The translations under genes were made by a program, and so were the position numbers. From positions 1 through 64,000 of the forward strand of contig JAYMSP010000135.1 of NCBI GenBank assembly GCA_036897095.1: DNA of 64,000 nucleotides, in the 5' to 3' direction. Position 1 is the first letter of the stretch; each line of letters starts with the position of its first letter. The notes under the pieces were generated by a model. It saw nothing but the letters and a program-made list of their open reading frames with translations, was not told the origin of the DNA and ran no database searches. Shown here piece after piece: positions 10,240 to 21,939 of the stretch. This DNA is from Plantago elongata (taxonomy: Eukaryota > Streptophyta > Magnoliopsida > Lamiales > Plantaginaceae).

Positions 10240-11764
10240 GAATCTATTGTAATATCAACAAAAACTCAATCGCAATGTATGGTTTATTCGCTGTAGCTAG
10301 CTATACTCAATTTGCAACATTACACATACTTCTTCATAATCAACATTGGTTCTGCTTCAGTTTGATGATAGATTAAGCAATAAAAATCGTAACTTTCTAA
10401 AAAAAGGTCGCATGAAACGATAGAGAAGCTAACAATAACAATGAAGAGTATAACTGCCATCAGAGTATAAACACGAGCGAGGAAAGCAAAGTACAGAATC
10501 AATTATTTCCAAGATTACAGAAAAAAAATAGACAAAAGAAGACGAATAGGCACCTGTAATTGTTAGCTACCCTATGAAGTAGAATAGCAGTAGCAGGATC
10601 AAGATTTGATGATTCGATAATGACTGGAGCAGATAGGAAGCAGAACTGCAGAAGCATTGTTCTTCAATTAGGTTTCATTTCCAGCTTCAGTTCGGTTCGG
10701 TTCAACTCGAATCAAACCAATTTATTAAAGATTCATCACTTTATTTTGCCGGAACGAGCGACCGGTTGAACCATACCAACCACATGTTTGTATATGAAAT
10801 ATATTTTATTAAATTATTTAGATATCATACGTTTTTAAAATTTCATAGTTTAAATTAATTTATATAGATTGAGAAAGCCTACTTGTAGGCATAGTGTACC
10901 TATTTATTTATGAATCATCAACAATAAATGCATGCACCTTCTAATTATGTATCAAGATCAAAAATACTTATTTATATACGTGACAGGTTAAATTTTAATG
11001 GTGTGCATATAAATGAAGTTAGGGTATTTTAAAAATGAGTGATCCACTAAGAAGTTTTCATGTGCGAGTGAAAAAATACGTAATTATGTTTAAAATCATT
11101 TCACTCATGAAGAGTTTAAAAATAATTATGCCGATTCAATTGTCATGTAGCAATCAATAATACCCGGAACATATGTAAGTATCATAAAACCAATTCAAAA
11201 AGTGCTGTTTTGAAATATTAAGGTTTTTACCTTTAACATGCATGAAGTACAGCATAAATAGATTCCATTACAAACATTGAAACACACAAGAAATTAATGT
11301 AAGGACAACAATCAGTAACAACGGGCACTGCATCAGTATACTAATAAGTCACTTTGTTGTTCAGAATTAATCCAGAATAACACCTAACAAAACACAGGAT
11401 CACATTAAAAAGTAAAACGACAACCAGTGTAAGTTGATCATTTACTTGTAAAGTAAAAAGCACACTGATCAAAAGGGAGTTCTTTATCAAATTAACAAAA
11501 GAAGGGGATTTACATGGTATCAGTGAGTGGTTAGCAATTCCAAAAAAAAAAAAAAAAGATAAATATGTTTACATTACAACAGAAAGCTTAGCATATAGCA
11601 GTACTAGTACAGTACATGCAGAGAAGAGAGGACACCTAAAATGTCAAAAAAGAATAGCATACTACTCTGCATACATCTATTCTACATATATACATCTCGT
11701 TGATACAAAGTAGAAAGACGCAATTCACCGCTTAGAATTTCAATTACAAACTTGGGAGTTGGGA
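10240..11764. other. PPR leader region and intergenic DNA
   Basis: The part up to about 10700 probably holds the leader exon and a leader intron of the PPR gene (minus-strand donor ACAG|GTGCCT near 10553). The rest is AT-rich. From about 11500 it should be the 3'UTR of polymerase eta. No other feature recognised. Confidence 0.45.
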
Positions 11765-14700
11765 TCATGTGTTTGCAGATGGTGAGAAATAATGAGCAAT
11801 ACTAGACCCCCGTTTTTCAGCACTGGCCTTCTTCTGTGGCTGTAGCCATGCACGGACCTCAGCTTGAATTTCACTTGGTAGTTCATTTAAGACAGTCGGG
11901 TCAATCTCATCGCTCTTGTATATCCATGTACCACTTCTGGATTCTTGTCCTGAGTTGCTTCTGCTTGTGGAAACTACTCCAGCTAATGGATGTTGATTCT
12001 CCTCTGCAAAAAGTTACACACATTACTAGCAATGCTAAATAACAATTTTTAATGTTGGGGTAATTCCAATTCCTTCGTGGAGTTTGAGGACCTGATGAAA
12101 TGGTCATATATTTTATTGTCTAGAGTAAACTTGAAAATTACCAGAGGGGGATGATGCTATCTCTTGCACAGGAACTTGTTCTGAAATAGAACCAGAGTTC
12201 TGGCTCTGAAAGAATCTTAAGATGGATGGCATTCCCTGATACAGAAAGTTCCCACTAATGATTATCAGTTCATCCCAGACACCATTATATTTCAAAGGCA
12301 AGAGCACAAGATGGATTCGTTCTTTACTTAATAGTCAAGACTGTCTCGCAAAAGTTGGCCATGAATAAAAGTTGAACTCAAGTTTGAATAGCAGTCATGA
12401 GATTACAACGGTAGGCCATGATTATTGAAATGAAAAAAAAGAGAATCACAATTTCACATTATTCAACCTCATCCGTAAACAAGAAAGTAATTTTCAAAGT
12501 GTTTTCACCTTTTCTTTGTCAAACTTCCGTTTCTGTTTCTCTGACTTCAGACCAGGCCCTCGGAAACCTATCTTACACTGGGTAAGGCTTGACCCCAACC
12601 CTACACGTGATTGTGTGATCTGGGTGAAGTAACAAAACAAAAAAGAAATGAATAGCTGGCATGGCATATGAACTACCTGAAGATGATGATTCCTTTATCT
12701 GATTTCCTTGCTGTTCCATCCCGCATAAAGATGGATCATGGCTATCATCAAACTTCGATGCACAATGTGCATCCTGATAATATTGGTGGTTCAAGATAAA
12801 GATATGTCAGTATAACCATCAAGGTTTCAAAATTAAGCTAATTTTCATTTGTCAAGTAACAAGATAATAGCATACATGACCCTCTGACCATACTCTTGCA
12901 TTTCTGGAAAGAAATAACTTGTCCCAAAAATACAATGTAAAATTTCAATTTTATTTCTCCTTGTTTCCTAAATGGTGGTGAATTTCGTGCTTCTCAAGCT
13001 TATGCAAATGAAACCAAGTTGGGTGAGTACGTAGAGGTAAGAAACTGGTTCTGATAAAAACCATCTTTCCAGACTAAGTTGGAAAAAAGCCCTGCCAAAG
13101 CTATAAATTCAAGAGCTAATTTCAATATACACGTGCAACAAAAATACTAAAGTGACACTCTGATTGCTTATCAAGGATCTTTTCTGCATGCAGATATTAC
13201 GTGTATGAATCATAAATTGGCTGCAGCAGATACTAATACCATAGCCTTCAGAAATTCATGCATTCCAATCTTGAAGATAACAGAAAAAGTTAAGTTCGAA
13301 ATATGTAATCAGACCTTGCCTTGAATACATCAATTTCATCGCCATCAGCATTTTGAGTTTGTAAATCATTATTGATTCTTACTTCATCCTTGTGCAAATC
13401 AGTCAGCGGATCAACGGAATGTAATGTTTCACAGCTCCCATTACCTGAACCATGCCAAATTTCTGATGACACGGAAAGATAACAATATACTATAGCACAA
13501 CAGGATGCCCGTGGAATAAGAATTGATAGGCCAAATCTGAAACCAACAAAGGTGATGTATAGAACCTGATGATGAAACAACATGTTCACTTGAGGTGTTG
13601 TCTAATTCATTCACTGGAGTGCAAGTTTGATCTTGGTTATGGAAATACTTCATAATTGAATGTGTACCCTGCCAATGTATACAGAGAAAAATGGGAAGAT
13701 ATGACATGAAAGTATAGACACCTTTAAACAAATGAGGAAACGTCCACTAGAATTTAGGAGAAGTGAAACTAATCAGAGGCTACAAATAGTCAAATACGAC
13801 ATAATAAAATTTCTCAAACTGACGGACCGAGTACAACATAAGATTGGGGAGCATAAAGAGCAGCAGGTAAAAAAAAACAAATGTCATGAACAGCCAGTGA
13901 AATGTCTCCCAATGCACAGTTCTCAGATGATAATTTGTGGAGCATGAAACAAGGACTTAATACTATGTGACAGTTAAAGAATCAATGCCAGATAGTAGGC
14001 AAGGCACAGAGTAAAAGGAAAGAGGCAGAACAAATAAATAGCCTCTAAGAATCCAGTTTGACTCACGGATGGTCTCTCAACTATTTTACCGGCCGAGACA
14101 GACAAACCAGTTATTGCCCATTCGCGGTGGTTGTTCCCAGTCAGAGTTACATCGTATACACCAAGAAATTCACGGAGCCCAGCATTGAATAGGTTCAGAG
14201 CGTCTTCTTGAATCTTTGAAACCCCATACCTTAGTGGACAGGACTTGGAAGGAAACTTCTTTGTCGATTCAGAATCATTCAACTGAAAGGATATGCATGC
14301 GAGATCATGAAGAAAAATCATATAGCGTACACCAAGAGAAAGGAAAAGTATCCAGAGAAATTGAAGTTGAGTATGAAAGATCTAGGATATAAAAGACCTT
14401 GTATGCACTGGCATGCAGAGTGAGCGTACGAGCAACGCGTTGATTTCGTTCCAGATCAGAAAGAAGGCGTTCATGGAGTTCTTCACAAAGATCATTAAGC
14501 CACTTCTGAATCTGCAAATGTTGAAATTAAGAAAGAAAGAAAGGAAAAAAAATCAAACTATAGTCTAAAAGAAGATGTTGCATAAACAAGAAAATTAAGA
14601 AGATAGAAAGATCACAAATCACCAATCTTAGGATAATCTTTCAACAAGATACGTACTGATGATATAGATTTCAGAGCCTGGGATCCAGGAAATGTCTTCC

Positions 14701-17541
14701 CAGAACCATGACTTTTGGGAAGAAGCCGGTCCTCTACCTCTTCCCCACAGATCCCCCTTGCAATGTTCCATAACCAAGTACTGTGTGTAGAAACAAGTCC
14801 CAATTATGACGCGAAAAAAATGCAGTCGATGTCAAAAAAATCGAATGGGATAACAACTTCTTAAATTCCACATTACTTTTTATCATATAAGAGGTTTCTT
14901 AACAAATATGAATCTTGTTAAACATAATCAAAGAATGATGACCAGATCCCAAGCTCGAATACCCTGAGGTTCAGAAACCTTAGAATTAAGTAGTCAGGCT
15001 TCTTCTGTTTCTCCGTGTACGGGCAATAGCTGTGACAATCACACACTAAACTAGAACTGAATATTCAAGTAATAAATAATTGGGGGTTATATGATATCTT
15101 AGCAAATGAAAGATGAAATGGATCTGGCAGGCCTAAGGACTGACATATAACAGTATATGAGGCAACTGGTGCAATTTACTGCATATCATCTACTCTTAAG
15201 TATGGCAGCATTCATAGTTTCTGGAAGAGAATCAACTCCTAGATGCGATTTCTATATGCGGAATGAACAAACAGAGCATCATGAGAACATAACAGCGGAG
15301 TACCCAGTATTTATGCCATATCGATCTTGCAGCTTCTCCTCGGAATATTGCAGTAGATCCCCAACAGTATTTATACCAAGGTCATCCTGCAAAGAAGTTC
15401 CAAGCTTCCCGCCAAGTTGTTTCCTGTAATAGGTTTTGCATTTAAGTATCTGGATAAAGAAAATCAAGAAGGTGCAAGATGTAAATATACCACTGAAATT
15501 TGTCACATATATTATCCATAGAGTAAGACAGACAGACTACTTATTGATATTTTAAAAAATCTAACAAGAAATATACTTACATTTTCTTTATTGGTAGAGG
15601 TCCAAGCAATTCCTTTACACATGAGAAAGGCACAACGGTTTGTTGAGCAGGCTTATTCATGCCACTAGCTAGTTTGGCAAGCATCTGCAGTCAATTCATC
15701 TCACATTTAACGCATTGGACCATTCCCATCAATGAAACACACATGATCATAGCAGATGGATGCCAATGAGAAGTATTTCTCACCTTATTATGTGCTATGC
15801 CTGCAGAACAAGTAAATTCCGTCTCTTTCAAAACTTCAAGTCTGAGTTCAGCAACAATAAGTGCTCCACATGCTAACAACTTATCACGGTGATCTGCATC
15901 ACTATGAAGGAACCATTCTTTGACATGATCCCTAGTGTTGGCTCTGTCCTGGTTACCAACAAATAATGTAGTATTTTCATTGCGTTGATAGATTGAAGAA
16001 CATAACACCTCTTAATATAGATTGGATAAAAAAGATACAAACACATATACGCTCATTTTGTGCATAATAATTTTCTTTGTTCCCAATAGATAGGCTGCCA
16101 TACATAACTATTCCCCAAAAAAATATAAAATACATGGTCCTATATGTTAACCAGGATAAGTTTTATCAGTGCTGACACAATAATGTTCAGTTGTTCACTC
16201 GTCTCTCACCTCGCGTTCCACTGCTCTTATGTCATTAACAAACCAACCGATCAATGGTTTATATCTATCAAAATTTATGCCAGCACTACGCACACTATCC
16301 ACGGCCAACGCATTAATTATTAAACGCACCATACAGAAGTAAAAAAACTCCAAAACCAGGGCTGTTTAGAGTAATTATGAGTTATATATTAAGGGGCAAT
16401 AATGGAGTTGCTTTATATATTCCATCTTCAATTAGAAAAATCAATGAAAGCCTTCAAAACTATGCCATCAAGTTTCATACATGCGACTTTAGAGCTTCTT
16501 GAAAGGAGCATGGAGCAAGGAGAAGGTGTGTACCAAATGAAGTCCCAATACATGCGACTTGAGAGCTTCTTCGCTGATTGATTCCAATTGGTCAAGAGGG
16601 TTCTCGTCTAACATAGTCCGCGCGGCATCAGAAAGGTCCAAGTACACTTCATCAATTGAAGCACGCTCACACCGACCCCTTCGTGAAAGTATAGATACAA
16701 CCTGATCATGTTCAACATTAATCAAAGAAGCCTGTTAAGTGTTAACAATCTCTTGAAGAGCCTTGACAAACCTCAGAACCAGCATTCCGATACACACTCA
16801 AATCAGCTTTTCCCCGAGCTACGGGAACTTGGACTAGGTGAATTTCAGGACATACTTTCTTCGCTTCATCTCCCCTCATCGATCTGGAAACCATAAAAAG
16901 CATACTCATGTATTAAAAGATACTGATAAACAAATATCACATGTATAAATAAAAGGATGTACTCCTTTCGTAGTACCGTTTAACCCCGAAATGACGAGCT
17001 TCATAGCCTACAGCAATCAGCCCCCCACCTTTCCAGGAGTTATATTGTACAACAGCAGTAGGTAGACCTCTCAAATTGGGCCGTCTACGCTGCTCAACTA
17101 CACAAACAACCATGCTTAATTAGTGAGCATTCATCCACTTCAAACATCAATCGATCAATCAAATTCATACACAGAAAATTACTAAATGATGAGTGGGGAC
17201 GAATTAAACATCATTTAGCCATTCATCCACTTTAAGACATCAATTGATCAATGTTTACAATGAAAAGTCACTGCACAGAACCGGGAATTTTCTATAATTG
17301 TGACTCGAGCAGAAGATTACATCGTCAAGAAGCCCTAATGCATAATTCATACTATCTAATTTGATAGATACATATAAATATAGCACCAAGCCACCAAATA
17401 GCAAGAGAAAAACCAATCAATGAAAAAAAGGCAGTAGTAGTAGTAGGTTGTAGAGATAGTACCTTGAACATAGAAGCAATCCATGTCGACATGAGCTATG
17501 ACTCTGGTTTCCGACGAATCGGGTTTCGCCAAACGCGGCAT
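11765..17541 (-). CDS. POLH: DNA polymerase eta (Y family)
   Basis: Translesion polymerase that copies past UV dimers in the nucleus. Sixteen exons join in frame to 664 residues: 17541-17463, 17097-16977, 16883-16772, 16701-16534, 15948-15784, 15684-15581, 15423-15304, 14780-14657, 14511-14398, 14282-14067, 13668-13566, 13462-13383, 12773-12677, 12567-12509, 12235-12142, 12003-11765. Catalytic carboxylates are present: 'HVDMDCFY' in exon 1 and 'ASIDEVYLDLSD' in exon 4. The thumb and little finger follow ('PIKKMKQLGGKLG', 'GSGKTFPG'). The tail has a UBM-like ubiquitin-binding motif ('DEIDPTVLNELPSEIQ') and ends in a PIP-like 'SSIAHYF'. The exon 12 donor is a choice: GAA|GTAAGA at 13382 keeps frame, the later AAG|GTCTGA does not. 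The linker after 'KSHVLGLHL' is shorter than in Arabidopsis. Transcripts could alter exons 12-14. Confidence 0.92.
16471..16505 (-). repeat. Duplicated exon 4 fragment in polymerase eta intron 4
   Basis: About 30 bp just inside intron 4 repeat the exon 4 sequence at 16540-16575. The shared core TACATGCGACTT is followed in both by AGAGCTTCTT. Read on the minus strand it would still give 'EALKSHV' and then a stop. Copies lie about 70 bp apart. Confidence 0.7.
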
Positions 17542-19969
17542 TTTCCTTTTCTTTCCCTCCAATTCAATTCACGAAGAAGAAGAAGCTGCTCTGTTTCGGG
17601 TTTTTACGTTTTACTTATGGGTCACGATTCAGAAGCCCAAAATCAAACTACTTAACAGGCCGATACTAACGGGTAGGGCTAGGCCCAGGTAAGCAGTAAC
17701 AATCCCGTATGAACTTCAACCTAAACCACAATCACTAATCAACCATTATTCCTTCCACATTAAACTTCGTATCCGAAATCAAAAGATTATTGTTACGAAA
17801 CAAAGGAAGTAATGATAAATGTGTAAAAAAATTAGTACAATTACAGATAACCTTAAGATGTTCACGATTTTTTTTAGTTCGTCGATCCTGTTTACACTTC
17901 AGTGTTTATTTCACATGTCCTAAAATTAATAGTATATATTTCATTTGAATGTGTATCAATATAAATGTGATGTTTATTTTTAGACATGGTAAACTCAAAC
18001 ATGATATGTGTTGTGACTTGTGAGTTGTGACTGTGAGACATGGGATTAATTATTTATGTTAAACCATCAATTATGGATGCACAGTAACTTAAGTGAAATG
18101 ATACATATAGCAGTGAAGTAAGTCTACTATGTACTGGTCTAGTTACTACTGCTGGCGGCAAATGAAAAACTGATGAACAATAGCACAAACTAAGTGATCA
18201 AGATCATATAACCAAAGGATAATTGCAGTATTCAAAAAATTGAAAAAACTGTCAAAACTCAAACTTAATGCATGAAAAAATTTAAAAAAACTGTCAAAAT
18301 CCAAGCTTATTGCATGAACAGTCTCAAGCTACATGCATAGCCTAATAGACAGATGTCAGAAACCAAGAAACAGAAAAAACTAGCCAAGTAAAAAAGACTT
18401 TTACTTCTACTCCACTCATTTTACTACTATACTGTGATACATGCATAACTTGAAGAAATGCATATATAATTTCTACTTTTGATAGGTGAATTTCTTACCC
18501 TTTTTGGAGCTTTCTTGAATGGAAAACACAATTTCGAAATATGATCAACCATACTTTTTCAACAGAACAGAACAGCACAGCACAGAACAATCAGGTTATG
18601 TTATGACTTATGTAATGTAAAGAGATTCATGACAAAGACAAGGCATGCACTGAGACTCTAGTCTGACTTAGATTTTGAGTGAAGTTCCTTTTAACAAAAC
18701 AAAGCCAAAAGCCAACTAACCTCAAGAAAGGGAATATTTGCTACTCACTCAAAACAGAAACTATTGCTAGCTCTTAATTGATGTTGCTACACTTGATCAT
18801 CATTCACAATATACTGATCACATAGTAGTAATCTGTATTGAGTTGTTGTTTCTCAATTGATATACAGAAAGATTTCCATATCTTCTTTTACAGTTCACAC
18901 TTTCTCTACTCTGCAATGAGTCATGGAAATTAAACTACTCATCATCATCAATTGGATTTGATCATTAATTAAGTGCATGTTGTAGTCTTGAGTGTAGTTC
19001 ACTAACCATGACTGGGTGGACTATTTTCTTCCTTGCAGATGAAATCGAAATTTCAAAAGTATGGTACGCAATATCTAGTGAGTCCTAGTTGGAAACAAGA
19101 AGATGAAATTGCAGCAGTACATGGATAGAAGGTGCACTCGAGCAACCAAGAATCATCAACCGGTATCTCATTTTACCTGAATTAATTCAAAGGCAGGCTG
19201 AAATTTTTTGCTGGCAGAGAGGCTATTGGCCTGAGACCAATTTAGATTAAGTACTGGTGTGGTGATACACATACACTTTAACAAGAGACAAGTAAACCAT
19301 GATGTAGCACAAAACATAGATAAGAAAGTGAAATAAATTGACACAAACTAGCACATACACATTTATTCTGCTCTAAATTCTTGCAATATAAATAAGAGAA
19401 ACAAAGGAAATACCATAGCTTGTACCTTGTAGTTTTCCATGTTGGAAATAACTTTGATATACCAGTTAAAAAAAACCCTCTTATTTGCTGTCAGGTGATA
19501 TGTTCTGTGCATGTCATATCTTCCTTAACATTGACAAGAAAATAGTGAGATGATAGTTCATGTACACATCAACAAATGACTCTCAGCCAAAGAGTGCTTC
19601 ACAGGCAAGCTACAATGCAAGTCATTGATTGGATGTCTTTTTACCGTTCCTCAACATAGGAAAATGCAAAAGAACATTCATTACCTCTTCCTAAATAAAC
19701 AACTGACCCTCCCTATTGAAAGCCAATTCACAAGAAACACAACATAAAATAAGAAAGAAACACGTTACTATATTATCTTACACTAAATGTTTCAGTTGTT
19801 CCAATTCAAGAAAGAGCGTCTTTTTCTTGCACCTTTTGTTCCAGTTTTTCCTTAAATTTTCCCAAACTGTGTAGTCATCTCTTTCTCTTTTGAGCCACAA
19901 AAGAAGATCTACCCAACCTTGTTTTAGTACTACTTTCAAAGTTGTAGCTAGTAATCTTCAGTTCGCATC
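17542..19969. other. Divergent intergenic region, polymerase eta / UFO
   Basis: The two genes are transcribed away from each other, so both promoters lie here. The sequence is AT-rich with no open frame of note. It includes short CAGAACAGAACAGCACAG-type repeats near 18560-18590. Control elements of the floral gene cannot be called by eye. Confidence 0.5.
19387..19394 (+). promoter_or_regulatory. Possible TATA box upstream of UFO-like gene
   Basis: TATAAATA on the plus strand, 576 bp before the start codon. This would imply a leader of about 550 nt or a leader intron. Other AT-rich candidates exist, so the assignment is weak. Confidence 0.25.
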
Positions 19970-21256
19970 ATGGATGCTTTTCATACACCAAGGCAGAACA
20001 TAACTTTCCCCTATGGATTTACCCCTACTACCAGCTCTATCACCATTGGTGGCTCAACAACTTGCATGTTAACTAACACAGGTCCATGGATGGACAGCAG
20101 AATATGGAGCAGATTACCACAGAGATTGATCGATCGTATCATAGCCTGTCTGCCACCGCCAGCATTTTTTCGTTCTCGGGCAGTCTGTACAAGATGGTAT
20201 GGTCTCATTTTCTCCAATGCATTTCTTGAACTATACCTCCAATGCTCGCCTTGCCGCCATTGGTTCCTGTTTTTTAAACAACAAAGCCTAAATAACCAAA
20301 TCTTCAAAAACCAAGAGAGATCACCAGCAAGCTATGAAGGATACCTTTTCGATCCCGAGAACTTAAGATGGTACCGTCTGTCGTTTCCCTTGATCCCTCC
20401 TGGTTTCTTGCCCGTTTCCTCTTCCAGCGGCCTGATCTGTTGGGTTTCGGAAGACTCCGGTTCCAAAAACATTCTCCTCTGCAACCCGTTGATGGGTTCT
20501 TTGTTTCAGCTTCCGTCAACTCTCCGCCCCAGGCTCTGCCCCTCAGTTGGCCTGACCATAACAAACTCTTCAATTGACTTCTTGTTCGCAGGAGACGATT
20601 TAATATCTCCTTATGCAGTAAAGAACCTAACTTCTGAGAGCTTCCACATTGACGTGAGCGGACTCTACTCCATTTGGGGCACCACTTCTTTACTCCCAAG
20701 GCTCTGCAGCCTCGAATCGGGAAGAGTGGTGCATGTGGGCGGCAAATTCTACTGCATGAACTACAGCCCATTCAGTGTTCTAACCTATGACATTTCATCC
20801 AACACATGGTGCAAGATTCAAGCTCCCATGAGAAGATTCCTCCGATCCCCGAGCTTGGTCGAGAGTGGAGGAAAGCTTATCTTAGTTGCAGCAGTAGAAA
20901 AGAGCAAGCTGAATGTTCCAAAAAGTTTGAGGCTCTGGTCGCTTCAAGAATGTGGGACAGTATGGTCGGAGATAGAGAGGATGCCGCAGCAACTGTACAT
21001 TCAGTTTGCAGAGATTGAATGCGGGCGTGGATTCAACTGTGTTGCGCATGGTGAGTTTGTGGTGATGCTGATAAGAGGATCATCAGATAAGGCACTGATG
21101 TTCGATTTCTGGCGGAAACTGTGGGTCTGGATACCAGCATGCCCTTACATAAACAACAGAGGTTTCAGTTGCGTCGGAGATGAACTGCATGGATTTGAGT
21201 TTGAGCCTAGTCTGGCTGTTCCTATTACAGGTCTCCTTGAATGCATAGGATGTTGA
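19970..21256 (+). CDS. UFO: F-box protein, UFO / FIMBRIATA orthologue
   Basis: Floral F-box protein, the substrate-binding part of an SCF complex that works with LEAFY to switch on B-class organ identity genes. Intronless, 428 residues, as expected for this gene. The F-box is at about residues 40-90 ('MDSRIWSRLPQRLIDRII', 'FFRSRAVCTRWYGLIFS'). The family signatures 'AGDDLISPYAVKNLTSESFH', 'FYCMNYSPFSVLTYDIS' and 'QAPMRRFLRSPSLVESGGK' are present. 'GPWMDSR', 'YGFT' and an early 'CML' recall Antirrhinum FIM. The C-terminus ends 'PITGLLECIGC', while FIM and UFO continue with 'LLDQLTLPF', and the Gly-rich insert before it is missing. The start at 19970 gives 'MDAFHTPRQ', matching the family start. 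Confidence 0.95.
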   Translation: MDAFHTPRQNITFPYGFTPTTSSITIGGSTTCMLTNTGPWMDSRIWSRLPQRLIDRIIACLPPPAFFRSRAVCTRWYGLIFSNAFLELYLQCSPCRHWFLFFKQQSLNNQIFKNQERSPASYEGYLFDPENLRWYRLSFPLIPPGFLPVSSSSGLICWVSEDSGSKNILLCNPLMGSLFQLPSTLRPRLCPSVGLTITNSSIDFLFAGDDLISPYAVKNLTSESFHIDVSGLYSIWGTTSLLPRLCSLESGRVVHVGGKFYCMNYSPFSVLTYDISSNTWCKIQAPMRRFLRSPSLVESGGKLILVAAVEKSKLNVPKSLRLWSLQECGTVWSEIERMPQQLYIQFAEIECGRGFNCVAHGEFVVMLIRGSSDKALMFDFWRKLWVWIPACPYINNRGFSCVGDELHGFEFEPSLAVPITGLLECIGC

Positions 21257-21939
21257 TCATGTAGCAATATCATGGATGCATATTTTGTAATCTGACTTGT
21301 CTGTGACATATGTTAGTGGCAATTATTAGGAGAATTCATACATTTACCATCAAACTTACTAAAAATTTACCCCACCACTAACAAACAATAAACAATTTCA
21401 ATTTTACTTAAAAATTATACATTGTACCACTAAAAATACAATTTTCTCCAACTTACTATGCGACCCAGTTTAATGGGACAGTGGGAGTACATAAGATGGC
21501 TTGGAGTGTCCTATGGTTTGTTGTATATGCATATTTCTGCTACCTAAAGAAAATCGTAACATAAAGTCAATAAAACATTAAATAGTTTATGCTATACAAT
21601 AACACTTGCTTAAAAATTCCTCCAAAACGATTCCTACGAGAAAAAGAACAATAAACAAAACAAAAGGAGGAAATGGAACCAAAAAAAATCTAAACTGGCT
21701 GAACTACAGGGAGCTTCGTGTGTTGGCTTTGTCCTTCCCCCACACATTTTCTTTCCAACTCTTCGAAAAATGAATCTTCACGGGGTATAACCTTCAGAAG
21801 ATTAATCTTTTTTTTTTTTTTTTGGTGTTAGAAGATGAATCTTTAATTGAAGGTATAAGGTAAACACCAATTCTGTAGACAGCACGTCGCTGGGGAGTAA
21901 ACTATTTAAATGGTATATCTATCAAGTCATGGCGTCGTT
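21257..21939. other. Convergent 3' region, UFO / ERA-like GTPase
   Basis: Tail-to-tail spacer holding both 3'UTRs. It contains a run of 15 or more T near 21809-21823. The stretch at 21460-21490 ending GGGACAGTGGGAGTA looks like one end of a Stowaway MITE, but I found no partner end. Confidence 0.4.

Noticed and set aside
13315-13382. Longer version of polymerase eta exon 12 ending at AAG|GTCTGA
   Set aside because: It leaves exon 13 in a frame with an early stop; the GAA|GTAAGA donor keeps frame and is closer to consensus.
20304-20771. 155-codon minus-strand open frame
   Set aside because: Antisense shadow of the strongly conserved UFO coding region.
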